Positions 35,074-43,722 of a stretch of DNA of 64,000 nt are shown here, piece by piece. The notes under the pieces were generated by a model that was given only the letters and a program-made list of their open reading frames with translations, was not told the DNA's origin and searched no databases. Origin of the DNA: Fasciola hepatica (lineage: Eukaryota > Platyhelminthes > Trematoda > Plagiorchiida > Fasciolidae). Positions within the stretch are counted from its first letter, which is position 1; the number at the start of each line of letters is the position of its first letter. Location: the NCBI GenBank assembly GCA_948099385.1, contig CANUEZ040000165.1, positions 1,624,501 through 1,688,500 on the forward strand, given 5' to 3'. The translations under genes were made by a program, and so were the position numbers.

Positions 35074-37945
35074 TCAGTAACCCAAACCAACTTCGTACGC
35101 TCGCTCCTCCGAAGTGTATGGATCATTGTTTGATACGAGTGTCAGGACATCAAGCCGTTTGTTTAATTCCTCTTTGAATCTCGGCAAGTGGCTTATTGCA
35201 CGGACATTTGGTGGAAGTTTATCCCACATTTGTGAATATTTAACAATGAAGAAATTGGACCGTAGGCTGGTTCTCGAGGACGGTACAGTGACCGAACGAC
35301 TGCGGTGTCGTAACGAATACCTTAAGCTTAATGGGTCTCGTACCACATGGGAGGCTTTGCAGGATCTATATTTTAATAGTGAGTGGAAAAAAGACGAGTT
35401 GTTCTTTATCCGTCGGAGCCAAAGGGGTTCGAGGTGTAGCAGGTCACAGCGTTGTTCATAGTTGAGACTGGACGAATATCCAACTATTTGTTTAGTAAAG
35501 GTGCGCTGGACATTTTCGATGGCGATCCTATCAGTCTGGCGCATGTTGGAGCCAACCATTGAACTATACTCTAGCAATGGTCTAACGTGTGTTGTATAGA
35601 CACTGAGTTTACTTTCACGCAAACGGAATGTTTTGTGGACAAGTCCTATTAACCTGCGGGACCTAGCAATTTGAGTGTCTGTTTGCTCCGAGAAGTTGAA
35701 CGAACAGGAGTAGTATTTGCCCAGGTCGCGTACTGATGATTTGTTGGGGATCAGATGACCACCTATACTAAACGTTTCGGGAGGGACATGACACTTGTAT
35801 GCAAGAATGCAGCTTTTGTCCGCCGAGAACTTCATTAGACAATCGGTACACCACGAATTGAGCATCCGCAGGTCCTCAGATATTTTTGCTATAGTATTAC
35901 CCAATGAATTATGGTCGAAGGTGTACAACAACTTTACATCATCAGCGAATAAAAAAGGAGTTCCATGACGAACCACGGTAAATATGTCATTTATGTACAT
36001 GAGAAACAACAACGGGCCCAGTACACTACCTTGGATCACACCGCTGGTTACAGGGCTGGGTGTGGAAGTTATGCCACCAACGTTTACCACTTGACTGCGC
36101 GAGGACAAGTACGAATCTAGCCAGGCATATAGTGGGTCAACAAAGCCGAATGTCTTAGCCTTTGACAACAAACGAATGAGACACCCGGTCGAAGGCCTTA
36201 GACATGTCTAAGAGGACTGTGATCACTGCCTTACCATCATTGGCAGCTATCGTGATAAGGTTCAGAAAGTCAGTCATACAAGTTGCACAGGATCGATGTT
36301 TTAGGAAACCGTGCTGACCTTCACTTATAAGGTGGTTTTTAAGGAGGTGATCTGTTAGTTTAAGTTTTATTAATCTTTCCATAATCCTCGATACTACTGG
36401 GGTATGATTCACAGGCCGGTAGTTGGCCGGGTCCTCCCGTGTTCCTTTCTTATGAATTGGAATAATAACCGACGTTTTTCACTGTGTAGGATACCAACTA
36501 AAGCGCATAGACAAATTGAATAAATTCGATAAAAGAATTGGGATATCTGGGCCACCCAATTTAAAGATGGCCGATGGTAACGAGTCCAATCCGGGGTGGA
36601 AAGACATTTTGATATTTGAAATTAAAGGCTCGATTTCGGAGGGCAGGAATGTTACAGCAGAAAGTGGCTCATATGATTGTACTGGTGGATTGCAGAAAAA
36701 TGGTGCTGTGTCACTAATTAAGGAAGAAGCAAAAAACGTGTTAAGCGCTTCTGCAATGTCCAGCGGTTTGTTGAGGCACGTGTTATCGAAGGAGATAGAA
36801 GAGATAGATGAAGTTGTTTTGGGGTTCCTCGACTTCATCAGCTTTGCAAGAATCTCGACTTTCTTGGAATCCCGTAAGGCCCTGAGTTCCTATTGTATCA
36901 TTTCACTCTCGGAGTACAGTTTTATCGTTTCAGCCAGACGATTCAACTGTATAAACAGCGAAAAGTCCCTTGTCTTAAGATAAACGCGTTGGAATCTACT
37001 TAACTTCAAGTTGAGACGAAACAATTTATTGTCTTTAGGGAGGATTGACGACCCTTGTGACGGAGTTATTCGGTTGAGGCATCGTTCAAAGATGGAGTAA
37101 AGTTGATCTGCCGCCAGCTGGGGATCTGCACTTAAAAAGAAGGTGTCCCAATTTTGGCTCCGAATCAGAGAAGGTAGTATATTCCAGTTAGCCTTATGAT
37201 ATGGTCTATGCGGGGGTGTCGGCTGTTTATCCTTTATGGGCACTGTGAAGCAGCAGTGGACAGTTGCGTGATCACTTCCGGGTAGAGTATTCTGAACTTT
37301 TGTTACAACCTGGGTTAATCCTATTGCCAAGATTAAGTCAAGAGTGTGGTCGCGTCTGGTTTGGGACGTGACGTGCTGCTTCCATCCTCCTAGGTGAATT
37401 GCATTCAAAAACTGTAGTAAATGGCGTGGTGCTGTGAGTGATGTCCAGCATATTTCTGGTGCACTAAAGTCACCAGCTATCAATTTTGGGCCTATTTTAA
37501 GATCACTAATCAGGTTGAGTGCCTCTATAATTTGCTCGAAACTAATAGGACTAGATTTAGGCGGACGGTATACGCAACCTAGTATCAGTTCTTGACGTTC
37601 AACTTCAACGTTCAGCCATACAGAGTCGACAATGCCGTCTAGGATAGGGTGCTGAAAGCTTGTCGCCCTGAGAGTTTCCTTTACATACACTTGACAGCCT
37701 CCACCACGTTGATGTGTTCTGCCTTTGCTGAAGGATTTGTAGCCGAGTACCTCAATATCCTCTACTAGATAGGAGTCCGATAGCCAAGATTCCGTCACTG
37801 AAATAAAGTTATAGTCATTTGTTAGTGCAGCTGATCTTACGTATTGGATTTTGTTCCTAATAGATCGTGCATTGACCAATAGCAATGTGAAAATTTCAGT
37901 GCTTCTGACGTCATCATTGATATTAGTACTTACCGTTTGTTGACT
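35074..37945 (-). pseudogene. LINE C copy 2 ORF2 (endonuclease-reverse transcriptase)
   Basis: Non-LTR retrotransposon polyprotein. Endonuclease: NARSIRNKIQYVRSAAL, FISVTESWLSDSYLV, GGCQVYVKETL, LGCVYRPPKSS, KLIAGDFSAPEICW, LDLILAIGL and PGSDHATV. RT: PGLDSLPSAIFKLGG, NYRPVNHTPVVSRIMERLIK, GQHGFLKHRSCATC, LDMSKAFDRVSH, SGVIQGSVLGPLLFLMYIND, FLFADDVKLLYTF (catalytic FADD intact) and the thumb NFSEQTDTQIARSRRL. Breaks: in-frame stops at about 36,890 and 36,479 and one frameshift near 36,165. The reading frame continues upstream into Gypsy LTR sequence by chance (bases 37,946-37,969), so an apparent GTG start there is not the real one. Confidence 0.9.
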
Positions 37946-38038
37946 GTGCAACGGCCAAATGGCAACCACGCTTGGCAGTCAGCGTTTAGTTAAACAATAA
38001 ACGTGTCAAAGTTACGAACGAAGATGACCATCGCTACA
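37946..38038 (-). repeat. Gypsy-2 3' LTR, proximal part
   Basis: Matches 47,620-47,711 (AAATGGCAAC, TTGGCAGTCAGCGTTTAG, GCGAACGAAGATG...CATCGCTACA). On the minus strand the LTR begins TGTAGCGATGG, and the TG is at 38,038. Confidence 0.88.
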
Positions 38039-38639
38039 GGGGCCCTCTCCTAGAAATCCGACGGAGTTGGGCTTCGATCGTGACGGTATGCCGGAAGTAT
38101 TGATTGTCTAGGGACTCCTCGTAGCTTGCCCGTTATACACTTGGTGACGTCCAACGACTGCTGATGAGTTTAACGGTGCCTGCACTCTCGAGGTCCGATG
38201 TGCGTAGGTCCAACTGTGTTTTGGCGCCCACGGGTCTCATACACATGCAAGCCTGAGGGTGCCGCCTCAGGTCCATCCAAAAGGGCGTCCAGTTGTCGTC
38301 TCCAGAACCACGCTGACCAATCGTCCCCTTGTCCAGTGAGTGGTTGGCTCCTTGAACATGCACGGGAGTCAGCGAGGCTACGGATGAAGCCAATGTGACC
38401 GTGTAAATCCGTCTGAGAGATGACAAGGTAAACCGGAACAAAGTAAAGCCTGAGGGCGCCTGTGGATGTAGGACCGTATTATCAGCACAGGAACGATGTT
38501 CCGTGTTGTTGTAGTCGCTAGGAGACCAGAAAAAAATGGAATCACAGCTACTGACTTTAATTTCTCGGGCCTTTTGGTCAGCAAGTCCATGGTGAACGTC
38601 CCAGCTTATGGCTAAAAGTCGGTTGTAGATATCGTCACG
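38039..38639 (-). other. Gypsy-2 3' untranslated region
   Basis: Sequence between the end of the pol frame and the 3' LTR of the minus-strand Gypsy-2. No conserved protein is recognised. Confidence 0.5.
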
Positions 38640-38938
38640 AAATCGGCGAAGTGGACGGGATTTCGTAGTTGGCGACGGCGGCGGCTACCTTGCGTTGCGG
38701 GCACGGTTGAAGATTCTGATGGACTACCTGCCGAGTCCTCACTAGGAGTAATTGGGGGTGGCTCGAGTAATAACCCGTTCGATTCGGGTGACTGGGCGGC
38801 AAGAGCCGGTGGAAATTGTCTTAGCCGCTGCTCGTCCGCTAATGTTTATGACAAATGCTTTTGCCCTACGTTTTATCAACCGAAACAGGCCATTTTATGG
38901 CGCTTGTAATGGTGATCGAACGCCGTCGACGAGGAGTG
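38640..38938 (-). pseudogene. Gypsy-2 integrase C-terminal tail
   Basis: On the minus strand it continues the integrase frame of 43,568-43,403 after the Gypsy-1 insertion: THA then LLVDGVRSPLQAP, RLIKRRAKAFVINISGRA, ERVITRATP. This corresponds to the ...[14 protein letters not shown]...KTFKVD..GR region of Gypsy-1. It has some stops. Confidence 0.75.
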
Positions 38939-39350
38939 TGTAGTGACCTCGATCGTTTTGAGAAAATGACTATTTTCTGGACACCATTTTGGATCTATTT
39001 TCTCCACAATCTTTTCTGACGTTTGACATTGACCTCAGTGTTCTCCGGTTGCCTACGTTTTACTGGACTGACTTTTCCGAGGTTTCCGTCGACCTCGTTT
39101 CAAACCACTTTCACTTTCGTTCGTTCGCTCGCGGTTCGCTCTCAGCACAGCCGTCGCGTTTCGTTCCGTTTTCTGTACGGTGTATTTCTCGTATCGGTAC
39201 TGTTTCGGTGCCACGATATATAGAATACACTTCGCATCTGTAAACCGACTTACGTCTTCTCTATTCGCCCGATAGAGGGGATATCGTTGGTATTCGCTGC
39301 TAGACCCGATAGGAGACTCGTTCGCCAGCCGCACCCGAACGTCTTCTATA
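38939..39350 (+). repeat. Gypsy-1 (+) 5' LTR
   Basis: 412 bp, TGTAGTGACC...TCTTCTATA. Identical by eye to the 3' LTR at 42,987-43,398. It differs at many positions (my rough estimate is 15-20%) from the LTRs of the minus copy at 53,094-53,521 and 58,695-59,122, although the boundaries are the same. A GATATATAG block at 39,213 in a GC-rich context may be the promoter core. Confidence 0.92.
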
Positions 39351-39497
39351 TTGGTGAGCCCTAAACTTCCAGAAACTCCTGGATTATTCGCCCGCCCGGT
39401 GAGTCTGTGATTTTTTGCTGTTTCACGTCTTCCTTTCGTTGCACGATATATATTTTTTACGATATATTATCGCAACATAAGCACGCCAGAGGATAAG

Positions 39498-39542
39498 ATG
39501 CAGCCCGACACAGACCTCACTTTTTCTGCGGTTGCTTTTAAG
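39498..39542 (+). pseudogene. Gypsy-1 (+) gag stub
   Basis: ATG at 39,498, then [14 protein letters not shown], which corresponds to the first residues of gag in the minus copy (QLDTDLTLSAVAFK at 58,546-58,505). Directly afterwards comes pol sequence in another frame. This marks the left edge of an internal deletion. Confidence 0.8.
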
Positions 39543-42427
39543 CACGGGTATTGCAGCTCGAACAGATGCACACCGAATCACAGGATTGTTTTCTAACATT
39601 CCGCACGATTTTCAGTCTTTGTTTATCAAATTCCCCATATTGACTAAACCATTTGAAGAGATAGAGACAGTGACCGATCGTGTCGCACACCACATTGTCA
39701 CTAACGGACCACCAGTCACGGCACGACCTCGCCGACTGGCACCGGACAAATTGGTTGTCGCCAAACGTGAGTTTGACACTTTACTTTCTAAAGGTATTGT
39801 TCGTCCTTCTCACAGTCCAAGGGCCTCACCTCTGCACATGGTTCTTAAGAAAGATGGCATTAGCTGGCGACCATGTGGCGACTATCGCGCACTAAATTCG
39901 GTTACCCGTTACGATAGTTATCCGATACCCCACATACACGACATCACGGCATCGCTTCACGGCACGACTGTATTTTCCAAGATCGATTTGGTGCGAGCCT
40001 ATCACCAGATCCCAGTCGCCGCTGAAGATGTCGAGAAAACCGCTGTCACAACTCCTTTTGGTTTGTTTGAGTTCCTACGTATGCCTTTTGGTTTGCGAAA
40101 TGCTGCTCAAACATTCCAGAGGTTTATCGATAGCATTACACGAGACTTGGAATTTGTTCACGTCTATATCGATGACTTGCTAATCGCATCGTTGAGTATA
40201 GATGAAGATTTCCAACATTTGACGCTACTATTTCAACGTTTGTCCGAACATCGAATAGTAGTCAATCCTGATAAATGTGAACTTGGCAAACCGGAACTTG
40301 TGTTCCTCGGCCACAAGATCACTCGAGAGGGTATTAAGCCTTGCGAGGATAAAGTGCGCGCTATTTTAGATTACGCCGTACCGTCCTCAATCAAGGAGCT
40401 CAAGGCATTTTTGGGGTTAGTTAACTTTTATCGTCGTTTCATACCCCATGCTGCTGAACGTTTGCTTCCATTAACTGACCTACTTCGTGGCAATCCACGT
40501 AAGTTGTCGCTTACGGATGCCGCACGAGTAGCGTTTTCGGAGATTAAAGCGACATTAGCTCAGACCACGCTCCTCATGCACCCAGTTCCATCCGCCACGC
40601 TAAGCATAGCGGTGGATGCATCCGACTTTGCCATCGGAGCGGTCCTGCAACAGTCTGTTTCTGGGATATGGCAGCCATTAGAGTTCTTCTCTCGACGCCT
40701 CAATCCCACGGAAACCAAATATAGTGCTTTTGGTCGCGAACTGCTGGCTGCATATAATGCCGTTAAGCACTTTCGCCATGCAGTCGAGGGTCGATATTTC
40801 ATCCTCTTTACAGACCATAAGCCTCTGACGTATGCATTGCATACTAAGTCTGATCGTTACTCTCCACGAGAAGTCAGACATTTAGACTATATTTCTCAGT
40901 TCACGACTGGCCTACGACACGTTAAAGGTGAGTCGAACTGCGTTGCAGATGCTTTGTCGCGTATTTCGCTCAATGCTATTAAACCTCCGATTTTAGACAT
41001 CCCTGCCATGGCTGCAGCACAGGCACAGGATTCTTCATGTATGGAAGCAGCTCAGTCATCGTCGCTACAGTGTCAGTCTGTACCTCTGGCCACCAGTGCT
41101 GGGACTATACTCTGCAACATGTCTACTGGCCTGCCTCGACCAGTGGTACCCTCTACACATCGACGTCTCGTGTTTGATACCCCACGTGGACTCTCACGTC
41201 CAGGCATCGCAGCCAGTCTCCCATTAGTAGCTGCACGATACGTCTGGCAGTTCATGAATAAAGATGTTCGTATGTGGGCAAAACAGTGTCTACAATGTCA
41301 ACGGTCAAAAGTGCATAGGCACGTAGCTTCGCCTATCGGTACTTTTGCTACGCCTGATGCTCGCTTCGATCACATCCACGTAAACATTGTGGGTCCTCTG
41401 ACCCCATCACACGGGTACACCTATTTACTAACGTGCATTGATAGATTTACGAGGTGGCCCGAGGCTATTCCCATCTCTGTCGTCACGGCCGAATCAGTGG
41501 CTCGACATTTGATAGAACGATGGATATCTTCATATGGTTGTCCTTCTACATTCACCACCGATCGAGGGCAACAATTTGAGTCCGATCTATTCTCTTCATT
41601 AACTCACACGCTGGGTACGGAACGCATTCGCACGACCGCGTACCATCCGACATCGAATGGTTTAGTCGAACGTTTTCATCGCCAACTCAAAGCGGCTCTC
41701 AAAGCACACGAGAGCCCCGACTGGTATGAAACGTTACCGCTAGTTCTGCTTGGTATCAGGACTTGCATAAAGGCAGATATCCAATGTTCCGCCGCAGAAC
41801 TTGTCTACGGCACGACATTACGACTGCCTGGGGAATTCTTTACTCCACGGAGTACAGATTCACTTGCCGTACAGACTTACGTTCATCGTTTGTCTACGCA
41901 CATGCAAAATCTCGCTCCGGCGCAGACTCGAATGCAGCGACGACAGGGTTTTTGTTCCGACCGAACTCGAAACTTGTTCGCATGTATTCATTCGTGTTGA
42001 TTCGGTACGGAAACCATTACAACAGCCTTACGAAGGTCCATTTCGCGTGATTTCTCGTCACGATAAGACCTTTAAGGTTGATCGACACGGTCGCGTCGAT
42101 ACCGTCAGCATCGATCGTCTCAAAGCCGCGTACGTTGATGATAGCGTGTCGCCCGCTGACATGCAATTCGATGATCACCCTGCACTACCTGTTGACGACA
42201 CTTCCGTGTCACGTCAAGGTCTGCAGTTAGCGTTGCCTGCTACGACTTCGAATGAGGCTATCGTCTCACGTTCAGGACAGCACCCAGTTGGTACTGCTAC
42301 GACTTCGAATGAGAATACTGTCTCACGTTCAAGTCAGCAGAGCACGCCTACGCACCCGTCCGTGAATGAGGCTCCCGTCTCACGTTCTGGTCGGAAGATC
42401 GATCGCCCAGCACGTTTTCGCTACTAG
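39532..42427 (+). pseudogene. Gypsy-1 (+) pol: RT, RNase H, integrase
   Basis: Open frame 39,532-42,000, then the last part of integrase in the next frame to the TAG at 42,427. [49 protein letters not shown] and catalytic YIDD at residue 212. RNase [47 protein letters not shown]. Integrase: zinc-binding ...[10 protein letters not shown], core [10 protein letters not shown] (first catalytic D replaced by N, residue 618), TDRGQQFES (D677), NGLVERFHR (E713, correct D-35-E spacing), then a chromo-like end ([13 protein letters not shown]). A T5 run at 41,949-41,953 shifts the frame by one base before [12 protein letters not shown]. There is no ATG at the frame's start, because gag and protease are deleted. 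Confidence 0.92.
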
Positions 42428-42986
42428 GTCAAACACGATCTTAACCATTGCACTTCGCAGTAATAACTTTCGTGTTTATCGTTTCGACACGATTTAACAT
42501 ACCTCATTAGTTATTACTGTATTCTAGTCAAGTCCATTGCGGTTGCTACACCAGTTTTTCGTTTCTTTTTGTCTCATGGAACCTCGCCATATGGTACGCT
42601 TCGCTGGTCCCACGAAATCTGGAGAATTTTGGCACCAACGTTTGCATTCTGGATCGGCCTTGTCGTTCTCGTTCCTGCCCATTTACGAACCTATCGATTT
42701 GGCTTCCGGATATCATATTGGTTAACGGTTACCCGACACTGGACGTTATTGGTGTGGCACACCTTGATGACGATTTACGCAACCGACGTCATTGGCAACG
42801 AATCTGGTTTACGCTCGACCATCGTCCTACGGTTCCTGCATACCACGGATTTTGCCCGTCAGCATCCTACAGCACAGCTACATGCACGTATTTTGCACGC
42901 ATTCGCGCACACGAATACCGTTTGTATGCCATGTCCTCCTTGACATTTTTTTCGAAAGCTTTCTGTGCTTTCTAGCGGGGGGCTGC
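42428..42986 (+). other. Gypsy-1 (+) region between pol and 3' LTR
   Basis: About 560 bp. It has open frames (42,537-42,725; 42,569-42,943; 42,718-42,975) whose counterparts exist in the minus copy (53,968-53,593), but many codon changes between copies alter the amino acid and no single frame spans the region. I regard it as untranslated. The polypurine tract is at its end. Confidence 0.6.
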
Positions 42987-43398
42987 TGTAGTGACCTCGA
43001 TCGTTTTGAGAAAATGACTATTTTCTGGACACCATTTTGGATCTATTTTCTCCACAATCTTTTCTGACGTTTGACATTGACCTCAGTGTTCTCCGGTTGC
43101 CTACGTTTTACTGGACTGACTTTTCCGAGGTTTCCGTCGACCTCGTTTCAAACCACTTTCACTTTCGTTCGTTCGCTCGCGGTTCGCTCTCAGCACAGCC
43201 GTCGCGTTTCGTTCCGTTTTCTGTACGGTGTATTTCTCGTATCGGTACTGTTTCGGTGCCACGATATATAGAATACACTTCGCATCTGTAAACCGACTTA
43301 CGTCTTCTCTATTCGCCCGATAGAGGGGATATCGTTGGTATTCGCTGCTAGACCCGATAGGAGACTCGTTCGCCAGCCGCACCCGAACGTCTTCTATA
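42987..43398 (+). repeat. Gypsy-1 (+) 3' LTR
   Basis: 412 bp, same ends and by eye the same sequence as the 5' LTR, followed by the target duplication AGTG. This indicates a recent insertion. Confidence 0.92.
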
Positions 43399-43402
43399 AG
43401 TG

Positions 43403-43568
43403 CATGAGTAGCGGTTTCTAACGCAGTTGGGACATAACTGGTTGACTGCTGTTTGCGCGGCGCACTGGTCCTGAGCGCTCGCATGTGCTGCGTAAGGCGC
43501 TGGGCATAGTCGCCGTAGTCGTAAGTCACGGTTGGTGATGGGGCTACCAGCTCCCCAGGCAGAAGAAG
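43403..43568 (-). pseudogene. Gypsy-2 integrase segment between two insertions
   Basis: Minus-strand frame LLLPGELVAPSP, YGDYAQRLTQHMRALR, YVPTALETATHA. It links the integrase core (LVYGCT, ending at 43,723) with the tail at 38,938. The Gypsy-1 equivalent is [12 protein letters not shown] and [12 protein letters not shown]. It lies between the SINE-like insert and the Gypsy-1 insert. Confidence 0.85.
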
Positions 43569-43722
43569 TTCAGTTCAGTTCAGTTCAGTTTGCACAGTAC
43601 TTGTTGTGGCTAGAGCCAATCGTGTTTCCAGATAGTTGTGTTGTCTGCGCGTTTCCGTAGCTCCAAACACTGCGTGATTTCCTTTTTCATGCACTAATAT
43701 ACAGGGCAGAGAACCGTTAAGC
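43569..43722 (-). mobile_element. SINE-like element with a spliced-leader head and LINE A-like tail
   Basis: A 154-bp insert with edges fixed by the host frame: Gypsy-2 integrase reads LVYGCT up to 43,723 and resumes LLLPGEL at 43,568. In minus-strand order: 33-nt spliced leader (43,720-43,688, TTAACGG...GTGCATG); a unique body starting AAAAAGGAAATC (43,687-43,633); a 3' region (43,632-43,591) resembling the last bases of LINE A, with about 39 of 50 positions equal over the compared tail by my hand count; and an (ACTGA)n-type pentamer repeat (43,590-43,569), the same as the LINE A end at 59,277-59,300. This is the build of a SINE: RNA-derived head, body, tail borrowed from a partner LINE. No target duplication and no pol III boxes are evident. 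It could also be a one-off chimeric retrocopy; copy number would decide. Confidence 0.75.

Larger units (their letters stand above)
32975..37945 (-). mobile_element. LINE C copy 2, 5'-truncated, inserted in the Gypsy-2 LTR
   Basis: A 4.97-kb LINE on the minus strand, with endonuclease-RT frames at 37,945-35,074 and a 2.1-kb 3' UTR. The 3' terminus is an (ATTATC)n repeat (32,975-32,997 on +: ATAATG units) preceded by the GGTTTATTTCGG motif. The 5' end is truncated at the start of the endonuclease. The LTR halves on either side join as GTGTGCAAGTG/GTGCAACGG with a possible 3-bp duplication GTG. The break content is low (two stops and one shift in ORF2), so this is much younger than copy 1. Confidence 0.85.
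38939..43398 (+). mobile_element. Gypsy family-1 element, + copy (4,460 bp), gag-protease deleted
   Basis: A young LTR retrotransposon nested in the Gypsy-2 integrase. The two 412-bp LTRs (38,939-39,350 and 42,987-43,398) look identical by eye and begin TGTAGTGACC and end GTCTTCTATA. A 4-bp duplication AGTG flanks it (38,935-38,938 and 43,399-43,402). A likely primer-binding site starts TGGTGAGCCC just after the 5' LTR, and a purine tract GCGGGGGG lies just before the 3' LTR (42,975-42,982). Inside, about 15 codons of gag are joined out of frame to pol, so about 1.2 kb with most of gag and the protease is missing relative to the copy at 53-59 kb. It cannot move alone. Confidence 0.92.

Noticed and set aside
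39053..39334. Repeated frames in the LTRs
   Set aside because: LTR sequence; the frames recur because LTRs repeat. No evidence for a protein.
40560..41255. Antisense frames in Gypsy-1 pol (40,560-40,802; 40,678-40,881; 41,073-41,255) that recur in the minus copy
   Set aside because: They recur only because the DNA of pol is nearly identical. They have no motif and lie opposite to catalytic domains.
42537..42975. A third (envelope-like) gene of Gypsy-1
   Set aside because: No signal peptide, membrane segment or continuous frame shared by both copies. Kept only as a low-interest note.
43688..43720. Spliced-leader sequence as a functional SL RNA gene
   Set aside because: A working SL RNA gene needs a GT splice donor right after the leader and an Sm site. 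Here AAAAAGGAAATC follows, and the unit ends in a LINE tail.
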